A stretch of 64,000 bases of DNA from Okapia johnstoni (taxonomy: Eukaryota; Chordata; Mammalia; Artiodactyla; Giraffidae), in the NCBI GenBank assembly GCA_024291935.2, contig CM044315.1, forward strand, positions 55,836,385-55,900,384, written 5' to 3'. Position 1 is the stretch's first letter; each line of letters opens with the position of its first letter. The translations under genes were made by a program, and so were the position numbers. The notes under the pieces were generated by a model. The model did not search any database. It saw nothing but the letters and a program-made list of their open reading frames with translations, and was not told the origin of the DNA. This document shows, piece by piece, positions 45,635-56,294 of this stretch.

Positions 45635-46364
45635 ACTCTGGTTTGCAGGTTAAAGCCCTGGATTCAAGTCTAGGCTGGGAAACTCTGATAGTGCCACTCC
45701 ACAGAGTTTTGCAAATATTAAATAAGGCAACTTTTGTATAAGCAAATTAGGAAACACTGACCAAGTGTAAGGAATTATCAGTTAATATTTAATCAGGAAA
45801 ACATACTATTTTAATAAGGCTGATAAAAGATAACAGTAGTATTTATTGCATTTTATTTTTGTTTTATAAGATACTCAATGAAAATTGAAATCAATTTCTG
45901 AAATTAATCTGCCTGCCTCACCAACACACCAAGGGACTGAGACCAGACGGTTGTTCCCAATCCAGACACTATAACCAGTTCTGTGTAGTTCGTGTGCAGC
46001 TCTTATACCAGTGAAAGGCGGGAGGAGAAGGAGCGCTGGTCACGGTCTAACCACACACTCCACAGCCTAATTCAAAGATGTTTTTGTGGGTGAATTCCAT
46101 TTCCGTTCTCCAAATCAGTATGAGGAAAAAATTTTAAAGTAAGTTGTAATTCCAGATGAGAATATAAGTGGTTCAGCTTTTAGCTAAACCTGGTGACAAT
46201 TTCCCCACAAATCAAAAGATTGACTTCCTATTCATCTGAGTTAAAAGGTTTGTTCCAATTAAAGCTATAAATGTAGGTACAGCCACCACTTACTTATAAA
46301 ACAGGTTATCTTTCTGAGACAATTTACTAGATCCTATTGTTTTCATCCATGTGTTTATCACCAG
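45635..46364. other. Unassigned DNA with a CpG-richer patch
   Basis: A possible MIR head lies at about 45635-45740 (TTAAAGCCCTGGATTCAAG). At about 45945-46060 five CpG dinucleotides fall within roughly 115 bp (GACGG, TTCGTG, GGCGGG, AGCGCT, CACGG), unusual for this CpG-poor window. No start codon with a long frame or splice pattern is convincing. Confidence 0.4.
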
Positions 46365-46680
46365 TGATTAACAGTAAGGGCTCTAGAATTAAATGGCTGG
46401 AGTTTTTTTTCTGCTTTCACCATTTAATATGCTGTGTAGTCCTGAGCAAGTTGCTTAACCTCTCTGTTTTTTCTTTTGACATTCCTAATTGGTACTAACT
46501 CTGGCATTGCTGTGAAGAGTAAATATAATAATCATAATAAAGTAGTTAGAATAATGCTTGACACAAATGTGCAGTGTGGTGTGGTGGTTGCGATGCGTGT
46601 GTGCTCAGTCGTGTCCAACTCTTTGGGTCTCCATGGACTGTAGCTCGCCAGGCACAAATGAAGTGCTCTTATTATGAAAA
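46365..46680 (+). repeat. MIR SINE relic, split by SINE
   Basis: Sense MIR: AAGGGCTCTAGAATTAAATG, GTCCTGAGCAAGTTGC, TTAACCTCTCTG and AATAATGCTTGACAC, resuming after the insert with AAGTGCTCTTATTAT. Well preserved for a MIR. Confidence 0.75.
46570..46652 (-). mobile_element. Bov-tA SINE, severely truncated
   Basis: Only the 3' third remains: GTGCTCAGTCGTGTCC to TGTAGCTCGCCAGG. An 8-bp target duplication CACAAATG (46562-46569 and 46653-46660) lies inside the MIR, so the truncation happened at insertion. Confidence 0.88.
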
Positions 46681-47232
46681 AGGACTTGCCTCAGAAAAGA
46701 AAACAAAAAGTCCTTGCCTTAAAGTACTTGGATAGTCCTTCTCTTACAGACAGACCCAAAGGTATTATTGTTCATTTATGTGTGATTTAGGATAATTACT
46801 TAGAAAAGTCGAGTACAAGGTAAATTAAATCACATAATCTCCTCTATATGAGACAGTTTAATAGCCTGAGTAGGCAATCACTTATTGAATATATTATTAA
46901 ATATCTATTTTAAGTGAAAGTGTGCTCAGCAGCAAGTTAAAGAAAATTTACTGGAAACTTAAGTGGTATAATTGTAGCTAAAGATTTCCAAAATGGGGAA
47001 ATGATGGGATGTTTGTACAAATTTCATAATATACCAAAGATACGATAAAAGTGCCATGTGGTAGAGTTAATTGCTATTGGAATGAGTAATGTGATACATC
47101 ATTTCACCACACCGGGCATGGAGTGAAGGCAGCACAGGTTAAACTTTCCTATGCAGGTAATGCCTGGTACACCATTAGAGCAAGAACACTAAGGTAAGGA
47201 AAATAATGTAAAGTTAGTAGCTGCAGTAGAGT

Positions 47233-47427
47233 AATTGTTATTGTTTAGTGACTAAATCCTGTCTGACTCTTTTGTGAGCCCATGGACTGTAGCCCGCCAG
47301 ACTCCTCCCTCCATGGGATTTCTCAGGCAAGAATCTAGAGTGGGTTGCCTTTTCCTTCTCCAGTGGATCTTTCCCACCCAGGGATAGAACCGCATCCTTT
47401 ACCACTTGAGCCACTTGGGAAGCCCAG
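47233..47427 (-). mobile_element. Bov-tA SINE
   Basis: Minus-strand Bov-tA (tail TTGTTATTGTTTAGTGAC, head CACTTGGGAAGCCC) with about 15 bp of the promoter region missing. AGAGTAATT and AGAGTTATT outside it are a probable imperfect target duplication. Confidence 0.9.
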
Positions 47428-47456
47428 CAGAGTTATTACTACTGAAAAAAAAAAAA

Positions 47457-47645
47457 AGAATTACCAGGTAGCTATTGGTCTAATAGTGGTTGCGATCCCT
47501 AGGTCAGGAAGATCCACTGAGGAGGTCATGGCAACCCACTTCAGTACTCTTGCCTGGAGAATCCCATGGGCAGAGCAGCCTGGTGGGCTACAGCCCATAT
47601 GATCACAAAACAGTCGGACACTGAAGCTACTTAGCACGTACTTAC
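47457..47645 (+). mobile_element. Bov-tA SINE
   Basis: Plus-strand copy with a damaged head, then GATCCCTAGGTCAGGAAGATCC and the usual body, cited as GGCAACCCACTTCAGTAC. It lies head-to-head with the SINE at 47233-47427, with an A-run between them. Confidence 0.88.
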
Positions 47646-47694
47646 ACACAAAAGCCAGACTTCCCCACCTAGAAATCGACTCCTATTCATGAAC

Positions 47695-47870
47695 ATCTGT
47701 AGATTTTGGTAAGTTACTTAACTTTCTTAGGCTTTATTTTCTTCATTAGAAAAATGGACACTATGATGGTACCTCTTTCATAAGACAGCTGTAAGGTTTA
47801 AATGAATTAATTCATGTGACATGTTTAAAATAGTGCCTGATATATGGTAAATACTCAAAAGACGTAACAA
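47695..47870 (+). repeat. MIR SINE relic
   Basis: Sense MIR: GTAAGTTACTTAACTTTC, TTTTCTTCATTAGAAAAATG, AATAGTGCCTGATATATGG. Confidence 0.7.
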
Positions 47871-48084
47871 CAATCATTTTTTGCAAAACTTTTTATGTAC
47901 AGTGACATCATTTTCTATGCATGTTGATATCAAAAGGGAACGATGTTAAGATTCTTTTTCACTATTTAGAATAGTTTAGGTAACACTTCCTCCAGGCTAA
48001 GTAGGAGTTAGCCAGGCAAATGGGTAACAAAAGCACTGAGGAGAGAAGAACATAAGGAATGGAAAGCAGGATTTGACCAGAACT

Positions 48085-48198
48085 AGGTAGTGGAGGCAAC
48101 CCACTTCAGTATCTTGTCTGGAAAATCCCATGGACAGAGGAGCCTGGTGGGCTACAGTCCACAGAGTCACAAAGAGTTGGACACTACTGAAGCAACTG

Positions 48199-48244
<46 letters not shown>
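48085..48244 (+). mobile_element. Bov SINE, 5'-truncated, with (CA)22 tail
   Basis: Starts within the body (GGCAACCCACTTCAGTATC) and ends in GAGCACACAC, which has grown into a 44-bp CA microsatellite (48201-48244). SINE tails commonly seed such repeats. Confidence 0.9.
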
Positions 48245-48250
<6 letters not shown>

Positions 48251-48949
48251 TAGATTTTGAAAAGATACCAGTTAGCACTAGAGACTGTGACTCAGAGGGA
48301 TAAAGTATGGGTGGATTGAGACCAGTTAAAATGCAACTGGAATATTTTAGGCAAGAGATTTTGAGGATATGGACTAGGGCATTGATAGTAAGAAGAGAAA
48401 AATCACAAGTGAGGATGAAAGTCTATATAGAGAGAGTATGGACAGGACTTAGGAAGTTAAGAAGAGGGAGAATTCAATACCAAGCTCTGAGAGGTGGGTT
48501 ATAAAAGTAATTCCCAAGGCATTTCAGAACCGTTAGGAACCATAATTGAATTGTTAGCACCAGAACAAAGCCTTCCTGGGGGTTACTTTGAAGAAAAGAG
48601 TGCAATTGCACTTATGTTACCGTTTATATTCTGGAATGCTTGCCAAATAAAATTGGTCACAGTCAGCACAAAAATTACTATAATCCTTTTGGAAAATAAT
48701 TTGATGGAATGCATAAAGAGGCAAAAAACTTCACAAATAATCATATAAGAATTTTACTTCTAATAAATTATTCAAATATATTTAGAAAATAAGAGGATAA
48801 AGAGCCATGTACACAAAAATGTAACTTAGACATTTTTGATAATAGGAAAGCATGTCGGCAGAGCCTGAATGACCTTCAGGAGAAGGCTAGTTATATAGTA
48901 TATCAACTTCATAGCATGTTACACAGACAATAGGAATTATACATTTTAA

Positions 48950-49285
48950 TAACTTCTACCACTTACTGAGTTCACTGTACTAGAAACTCTCTCTGTTATT
49001 TCATTTAACCATCATAATTCTCAACAGTAAGTACCCTTATCCCTATTTTACAAGCAAAAAATATGAGTGCAGAAAAATTAATACAATTTTCCAAGGTCAC
49101 CCAGCTAATGAATGGCAAAGGGGCTGGAGAAGCTGCCTGTGGATAGGACCTGTTAAGGGATTAGGTCAGTTTCTGGGTTCATGGCTGTAGGAAGTTCCCC
49201 TGAGCCTCAGTTTTCCCCACAAGACAAATGATTTAAGCTCATATCAAGTTCATCTGGCTACAAAGCCTGTGTTCTGAATACCAAC
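48950..49285 (-). repeat. MIR SINE relic, interrupted
   Basis: Reversed MIR: TTTCATTTAACCATCATAAT, TTATCCCTATTTTACAAGC and CAAGGTCACCCAGCTAATG, then after about 110 bp of other sequence CAAAGCCTGTGTTCTGAATA. The interruption is unassigned. Confidence 0.65.
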
Positions 49286-50004
49286 TTTAAAGTCATGTTT
49301 AAACAAGAAGAGCTGAACATCAATGGTTTCCACTGTAAAATGTGTACACCAAAAAGGTAAAGAAAAGAAGTCTATAGGAAAAATGGGAACCATTGTATTG
49401 TGAGAGTTTAAATTTCATTAGCTATTGCTGCAGTCTGGTTTCACAAAGAAAGGACATTAATAACAAGAAGGTATTTAAGTTAAAAAAAATCATTTATATT
49501 TCACACATCTAAGTCTCTTGCTGATATCTTAAACTGTCAGCATATTTTTAAATCAAAGCATATTTATTGAATATCTACTATTTGCTTAAAATAAATGTGA
49601 AATATTTCTATAACTACCTATGAATTGGTTCTAAAAGAAAAACAGTATAAAAAGTATAAAGCATGTGTCAAATGTTCAAATATAGTTTTATTATTATGAA
49701 AACCACTCAGATTCTACTATGGATTTTTCATGAACTTACATTATTTTTACTTAATTTGCTTATAATAGAATGTGATTCCTTTCTCAATTATTCTAAGAAT
49801 AATCAAATTTCTAAATACAGAATTTTAATTTTATATTCTCCATTACTCACACCCCCTTCCATGCTACATACTGCAAAATCAAACAAATTTAATCTTCTAA
49901 AAATTTTTTTGAAAATACTCTATGCAGACTAAAACAACATATTAATTAGAAATGTTTATGTAAAAATAAAAAACAAAAACCTTTATGAGGCATTAAAAGG
50001 TAAG
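49286..50004. other. AT-rich DNA, nothing recognised
   Basis: No gene or repeat recognised. Confidence 0.45.
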
Positions 50005-50215
50005 CATTTAAATATCAGGATTTCCAGCCTTAGATCCTAACTCTGTCTCTTAGGACCTTGAGAAAAATCATTCATCCTTTCCAGTTGTGCATTATGTTTT
50101 CCTTATTTGTAAAATTAGGAAGATAAAATTTCTTTTCTCCCAGAGATGTTTTGAAGCTTAAAAACAAAACAGACATTCATGGAAGTATGCCTGATACATG
50201 AAAATATAAAAATAA
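50005..50215 (+). repeat. MIR SINE relic
   Basis: Sense MIR: TTAGATCCTAACTCTGTC, GACCTTGAGAAAAATCATTC, TTTTCCTTATTTGTAAAATT and GAAGTATGCCTGATACATG. Confidence 0.65.
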
Positions 50216-50709
50216 GATGTTTGTCATTTCTACCACCAATATAAGTTCTTAAATTTCCAGTGCTCCCTAAATGCTCAGTTAGCTTTAGCCAAAATCTTAG
50301 TAGAGAAAAAAAAAAAAACTACTATAAATTTAGTCCTGACCTCATAGTCCTGACCTCTTCACTCTCTATATAGAAAATTTACATTGGCATTTGGCTAACA
50401 TTAGATACTTTATAATGTAATGACCTAAAACTCAAAAGTTATGAAAATGTTCAAAGTGTTTCCATAAAGGCAGCATTTTTTGTGCAAAAAAACAAAACTG
50501 CTCTCACTCTCCTTTTTATCCTTTTTATTCTTTGCTTGGGAATAAAATACAATCTCTATAAATTTTTGATCCTTGATTGCTTTCAGGTGATGTCCTTATG
50601 TTCTTTTGAATCAGCAGATTTTATACAATGATTTAATTTCATTTAAAACTTTAATTAAGTTGGAACATCTGTTCTTTTTACAGACTGAGGGGATAAGGAA
50701 TGTGTTGGC

Positions 50710-50811
<102 letters not shown>

Positions 50812-50866
50812 TTTTAAGGTGATAGGAGAGAGGAAAAAGAATTTGAGGTAGGCAAGATAACCTACA

Positions 50867-51091
50867 GGCTTCCCAGGTGGTGCTAGTGGTAAAGAACCCA
50901 CCTGCCAATGCAGGAGAGACTTAAGAGATCTGGGTTCCATCCCCAGGTTCGATCCCCTGGAGGAGGAAATGGCAACCCACTCCAGTATTCTTGCCTGGAG
51001 AATCCCACAGACAGAGGGGCCTGGTGGGCTACAGTCCAGGTCACAAAGAGTCAGACATGACTGAAGCAACTTAGCATGCAACTACACAAGG
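50867..51091 (+). mobile_element. Bov-tA SINE
   Basis: Full Bov-tA with head GGCTTCCCAGGTGGTGC and a small insertion that doubles the B-box region (GGGTTCCATCC, then GGTTCGATCCC). TAACCTACA (50858-50866) and TAACCTGCA (51092-51100) form a target duplication with one mismatch. Confidence 0.93.
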
Positions 51092-51136
51092 TAACCTGCA
51101 TTGCCCTTTTGTAGCATGGGGCACAATATTCTCCTT

Positions 51137-51290
51137 GAGACTATAAAGTGTTTAAGAGTAGGAATTAAGTCCATCCCCAGCACTTGACACAGTGCCTTGC
51201 ACATAGGGAATATAATTAGATTAATACTTAGATTACTATACTATAATTAGATTAATCTAATTAATAATTAGATTAATACTTTTAATAAGT
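51137..51290 (+). repeat. L2 3' end with AT palindrome
   Basis: Sense L2 3' end (AGGAATTAAGTCCATCCCCAG, cited as AATTAAGTCCATCCCCAG, and CAGTGCCTTGCACATAGG). It is followed by an expansion in which AATTAGATTAAT occurs three times, including a perfect 20-bp palindrome at 51244-51263. Confidence 0.6.
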
Positions 51291-52491
51291 GTTCACAGGG
51301 AAAGAAGGAGAAAAAATAAAAGAGGAAATACATGGAGGAATGAGAATTGTGCGAGATGAGAAAAGTTTTTGCATTACTGAAATAAGATGGTAGACCTACC
51401 TTTAAAGAGCTATTACATAGATAGATGTGTTAAATTTAATAATGTTTCACTAATAAGAATTTTTAAATGTTTATTTCTTGATTGATCTGATTCCTGTTTA
51501 TTCTAGTTGGATGAAGAAATGGATAGTTAATTACCCACTTGATCATCAATCCTGAATCACAGATTAGATTTCTGATGATTTTGCAGAGAGTACAGAAAAA
51601 GAAAAAATACTTATCTTGGTGATACTGGGTTATAAAATATTGTGGAATCAGAGGGAGTTGTCAAAATACTAAAGATCAGATTTATAAATGTCCATAGAAT
51701 ATAAATCCATCATAGAAGCTATTGTTTTCATTATGCTTTTCTATAGGGAGATTATCAGAGGACCATATGGTTTTACTTCAAAGCATGTATAACTGTTTGC
51801 TGGGCAGACATTTTTCCTCTCGACATCTGTGAGGAACTACTATTCTGCCAAATAGCTTCTTATTCCCCGCCCTTTTTATGAAGTGGCAACATAAAATATT
51901 CCCAACAATATTAGAAAGTGGCATGAACAAATGGAACTAAATATATGTGAAGTGGAAGTTCTTTCATGGTAATTTCAAAAGCTGGACATTAAGCATCAAG
52001 GATCAAGCTAGGAAAAAAAGGGCACAGATTGTGACTTTCAGTCACAGAGTACAAACAAGTGCTTGGTGACTTAATATCTGACTTCTTACCCCAAAATAAA
52101 CAGGGTGAAATCACCCTGTAGGAAGAGGAAATGATTCAAAGTGAAAAGAATTACAGCATGGATTAAAACCTCAGTGTGAAACATCCAAAAGGCTCTAATG
52201 GCATCTCGTCTGGAAATAGTATAACCCTGAAAGTCTACAAGCCTCTCAAAATACCTTGGATTCACAGCTGCTATCTAGGGAACAGACTGGGGAGATCTCT
52301 ACAGGTGTGGGGTGAAGGAACACCTCATAGAGGTTCTTCATATCCCAGTAAAAGATGAAAGAGTCTAAACTAAATGTTTCCGAGGTGAGCATGAAACACT
52401 AATGGGGCAAAAGTATATAAAAGGATGGGGAGCTGAGACGAGAATATAAAATACAGATACCCGAGCGATTGATAGGATATACAGAAATGTA
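51291..52491. other. Unassigned single-copy DNA
   Basis: No repeat or gene recognised. A TATA-like GTATATAAAAGG lies at about 52411-52422 upstream of the SINE dimer, without other promoter evidence. Confidence 0.4.
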
Positions 52492-52810
52492 TGGGCTTCG
52501 CTGGTAGCTCAGCTGGTAAAGAATCTGCCTGCAATGCAGGAGACCCAGGTTCGACTCCTGGGTCGGGAAGATCCACTGGAGAAGGAATAGGCTACCCACT
52601 CCAGTATTCTTGGGCTTCCCTGGTGGCTCATTCAGCAAAGAATCCTCCTGAAATGCGGGAGATCTGGGTTCAATCCCTGGGTTGGGAAGATCCCCTGGAG
52701 AAAGGAACTGCTACCCACTCCAGTATACTGGCCTGAAAAACTCCATGAACTGTATCCATGGGGTAACAAAGAGTTGGACACAACTGAGTGACTTTCACTT
52801 TTACTTTCAA
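52492..52810 (+). mobile_element. Dimeric Bov-tA SINE with intact A and B boxes
   Basis: The first unit (52492-52612) is a tRNA-Glu-like head plus a short body. Its A box TAGCTCAGCTGG (52505-52516) and B box GGTTCGACTCC (52548-52558) both match the RNA polymerase III internal promoter consensus. The second unit (from 52613) is a complete Bov-tA ending GTGACTTTCACTTTTAC. The same arrangement occurs reversed at 32353-32681. Confidence 0.92.
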
Positions 52811-52912
52811 GGGCAGCAGTAGTGAGGACTGGCTGATCCAGAGGTTGAAAACCTGAGCAGAGGAAGAGGGTGGCATGGGAGATAGGTACCACTCCCCCTA
52901 CTCCTATCTCTC

Positions 52913-52917
52913 TCACA

Positions 52918-52950
<33 letters not shown>
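52913..52950. repeat. (AC)n microsatellite
   Basis: About 15 uninterrupted AC units (52921-52950) after a TCTCTCACACTC lead-in. Confidence 0.97.
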
Positions 52951-52953
<3 letters not shown>

Positions 52954-53069
52954 CACATGTACTAGCAGTACACCAGCATGAAAAAGAGAAAGAAGAATAT
53001 ACTGTTTTAGATAAAAAGTGACATATTTGTCAAGAAAATATAAACTTATTTAGTACAAACTGAGAGCTT

Positions 53070-53951
53070 ATTTAACTTATATGCAGAGTACATCATGAGA
53101 AACGCTGGGCTGGATGAAGCACAAGCTGGAATCAAGATTGCCAGGAGAAATATCAATAACCTCAGATATGCAGATGACACCACCCTTATGGCAGAAAGTG
53201 AAGAAGAACTAAAGAGCCTCTTGATGAAGGTAAAAGAGGAGAGTGAAAAAGTTGGCTTAAAGCTCAACATTCAGAAAACTAAGATCATGGCATCTGGTCC
53301 CATCACTTCATGGCAAATAGATGGGGAAACAGTGGAAACAGTGTCAGACTTTATTTTTTTGGGCTCCAGAATCACTGCTGATGGTGATTGCAGCCATGAA
53401 ATTAAAAGATGCTTACTCCTTGGAAGGAAGGTTATTGGCAACCTAGATAGCATATTTAAAAGCAGAGACATTACTTTGCCAACAAAATTCCGTCTAGTCA
53501 AGGCTATGGTTTTTCCAGTGGTCATGTACGGATGTGAGAGTTGGACGGTGAAGAAAGCTGAGCGCCGAAGAATTGATGCTTTTGAACTGTGGTGTTGGAG
53601 AAGACTCTTGAGAGTCCCTTGGACTGCAAGGAGATCCAATCAATCCATCCTAAAGGAGATCAATCCTGGGTGTTCATTGGAAGGACTGATGTTGAAGCTG
53701 AAACTCCAATACTTTGGCCACCTCATGCGAAGGGTTGACTCATTGGAAAAGACCCTAATGCTGGGTAGGATTGGGGGCGGGAGGAGAAGGGGACAACAGA
53801 GGATGAGATGGTTGGATGGCATCACCAACTTGATGGACATGGGTTTGGGTAGACTCCGGGAGTTGGTGATGGACGGAGAGGCCTGTCGTGCTGCAATTCA
53901 GGGGGTCGCAAAGAGTCGGACACGACTGAGCGACTGAACTGAACTGAACTT
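53070..53951 (+). mobile_element. Young BovB, 5'-truncated
   Basis: An 882-bp BovB with a perfect 12-bp target duplication AACTGAGAGCTT (53058-53069 and 53952-53963). It ends in GAACTGAACTGAACTTAACTG-type tail repeats. The whole body is one open frame, and it shares subfamily bases with the copies at 3269 and 56295. Truncation removed the endonuclease and the N-terminal RT. Confidence 0.95.
53095..53937 (+). pseudogene. BovB RT C-terminal part, 280 codons intact
   Basis: An uninterrupted frame over the C-terminal half of the BovB protein. The catalytic YADD is at residues 25-28, followed by the thumb-like and C-terminal region with YGCESW, WCWRRL and the final KSRTRLSD. It ends at the natural stop, in the tail. 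RT motifs A and B and the endonuclease lie upstream of the truncation, so it is inactive by itself. The start Met is simply the first in the fragment. Confidence 0.92.
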
Positions 53952-54109
53952 AACTGAGAGCTTGTGAGATGCTTTGATATCAGTTTTAGATCTTAAGAGG
54001 GGCATTTTGGAACTTCAGAGTTTGTGACTCTAAGTTTAAACTTACTAAAATATTAAATTAATATTTTAATAGTTTTTAGTAACTTACAGAACCTTTCCAC
54101 CCATTTGGC

Positions 54110-54640
54110 TTTACTACTTTACAAAACATTTCCATTTATTTATCTTATTTGATTCTCATGGCCAAACGGTGAGGTAAATATAAATATTATTTTCTTTACC
54201 TAGATGTAAAAAACCAATCCTTAGAAAAATTATGCAGCCTGTTCCAAATTTCCTAGTTATTACTTGGTAAAGCTAGAACTCAAATCTAGGTTTGATAATG
54301 CCAAAGCTTATACTTTCTTCACTTTCATGCATTGTCTTTATCTTATTTAATGTTGATATACTCAATTTAGAAAATTAAATGTTTAGAATTTTCTTTCATC
54401 TGTATCAAACTACAAGAAGAAACACACAATTTAGAGTATAGGCCTGATCACATTAGGCCTGATGCAATTAGCTATATGTATACACAAATTTGTTGTCAAT
54501 TTTTATTGTTCATTTATTTATTCTTCATTTATTCCTCAAATATTTATTGCATAGGTACTGCTTGCTAAGAGATGGGTATAAAAATTTGATATGGGTATAA
54601 GCATTTGATGCCATGATGCTCATTCTAGCAGAAAAGACAC
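54110..54640 (-). repeat. MIR then L2 3'-end relics
   Basis: About 54110-54325 is a reversed MIR (CTTATTTGATTCTCATGG, TTACCTAGATGTAAAAAAC, TTACTTGGTAAAGCTAGAAC). About 54515-54640 resembles the reversed L2 3' end (CCTCAAATATTTATTGC, GATGCTCATTCTAGC). Confidence 0.5.
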
Positions 54641-54667
54641 ATAAACAATTAAAATATAGTTAGCTTT

Positions 54668-54927
54668 CTGAAGCTGAAACTCCAATACTTTGGCCACCTG
54701 AGGCAAAGAACTGACTCATTTGAAAAGACCTGATGCTGGGAAGGACTGAAGGCAGGAGGAGAAGGGGACGACAGAGAATGAGATGGTTGAATGGCATCAC
54801 CGACTCAATGGACATGAGTTTGAGTAAACTCTGGGAGTTGGTGATGGACAGGGAGGCCTGGTGTGCTGTAGTCCATGGGGTTGCAAAGAGTCAGACACGA
54901 CTGAGCGACTGAACTGAACTGAACTGA
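54668..54927 (+). mobile_element. BovB LINE, 3' end only
   Basis: The last 260 bp of BovB (CCAATACTTTGGCCACC to the GAACTGAACTGAACTGA tail). One base is missing in AAGACCTGATGCTGGG, shifting the frame. No clear target duplication. Confidence 0.9.
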
Positions 54928-55677
54928 GAGGTAAATGCAAATTACTCTCAAAACACAGAAGAAAAGCCACTAACTTTCTCTGGACTAGAACGAGAAGAAA
55001 GGTTATAGAAAGACTTCATGGAGAAAGTAATATTTGCGAGTAAAAGCTAAAGAATGAGTAAAAGCTTGCCAGTATTTCTGGCACACAACATGGCTTGGAG
55101 CAAGGCAGGGTATATTTTGGGGTCTTCTAGCAGTGCAATATTGTCAGAATATTAAAGGCATCTAGGAGGAGAATTTAGAGCAGAAGTCACTGTATGTATA
55201 CATAATCCATGTCAAAGAGTTTGAACACAGGGAGTCAGGGATGGCTTTCAATCAGGAGAATTATCTTAAGAAGAACTACTGTCTTTTACAAACTCTTGAG
55301 GCAGAGAGCCTCACAGGGTTTGGACTAGAGGAAGAAGAGTCCAGAGGAAATAAGAGCCAGTCAGGGGCTATAACAGTAGGGTAGAAGAATTATAAAGGGG
55401 TCCTGAATTGAAGGAGCAGTAGCAATATCAATAAAGGTAAAGGGATTTGAAAACTATTTGGAATCAGAGCTCAGAAAACATAAGAAAAAGCATACGTTGA
55501 TAATGGAGAAAAGAAGTATGAGATTTTAAATTTGGGTGACTGAGTAAGTACTATAAGCAATAATCAAAGACAAGTGATTTAAGAAGCAAGATTCTATCAG
55601 TAAAGTACTCTATGATATTATACCATGTTTTAATACATGTCTACTTAAAAATATCCCAATAGTCATCTATTAATAAG
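54928..55677. other. Unassigned DNA
   Basis: No gene or confident repeat; a purine-rich stretch reminiscent of a reversed L2 body, but too diverged to call. Confidence 0.35.
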
Positions 55678-56075
55678 TACAGTGAATCATCTATATAAGA
55701 ACCTTCAACCTGCGAATTTTCAAAGAATGTGCTTTGCATCAACCTCAGGCGTGAGTGAAACTGCAACTTGCCCTCCGTCTCCTGTTTCTGACTTCCTCCA
55801 GCTCTATCATCTCCCACCTCCTCTCCCACCTCCAATCAGTAAACCTTCTTACCTGTTCACGTGATGCCGGCCACTGTATGCCAGCTGTTGTACTGCACTA
55901 CTGTGCTTCTCAAGACACTGTACTGTAAGATTAAAAATGTTTTCTTTACTTTCTCTGTTTATTTGCTTTTATGTTATTATTTGTTCATAAAGTATTATAA
56001 ACCTATTATAGTGCAGTACTACATAGCTGATTGTGTTAGTTGGGTACCTAGGCTAACTTTGTTGGACTTACTGTA
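55678..56075. mobile_element. Tc1/mariner-like DNA transposon (Tigger type)
   Basis: The ends form a short imperfect inverted repeat: TACAGTGAATC at 55678-55688 and, from 56075 backwards, TACAGTAAGTCC. The interior matches a non-autonomous mammalian element as I recall it: CTCAGGCGTGAGTGAAACTG, AAGACACTGTACTGTAAG, AGTATTATAAACCTATTATA and TGTGTTAGTTGGGTACC. No transposase frame. The right end seems shortened between repeated GGACTTA motifs. Confidence 0.6.
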
Positions 56076-56294
56076 TATAAACATGTACAATATATTTCAC
56101 CAGGTAAATACATTAAAGGCAAGAAAACAGTACTTCCTACAAATGGCATCATTTGGATACAGTTGTGAAAAGGACTAGAGGATGTTAGGAGTTACTAGAA
56201 TCACTTGGATTCTATTTTGTTCCTCAGAATTCAGAATACAGTAACTCCAAGGTATAACACTAAATGGGATTCCTTAGAATCTTTGATTTTGTTG

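Noticed and set aside
52101..52121. CAGGGTG...CACCCTG stem resembling a terminator
   Set aside because: A short 7-bp stem without a T-run in eukaryotic DNA; no evidence of a function.
52411..52422. TATA-like GTATATAAAAGG
   Set aside because: No transcript start, initiator or downstream gene is visible; AT-rich DNA gives such matches by chance.
52505..52558. Possible tRNA-Glu gene
   Set aside because: The A and B boxes belong to a SINE head; the acceptor stem and full cloverleaf are not present.
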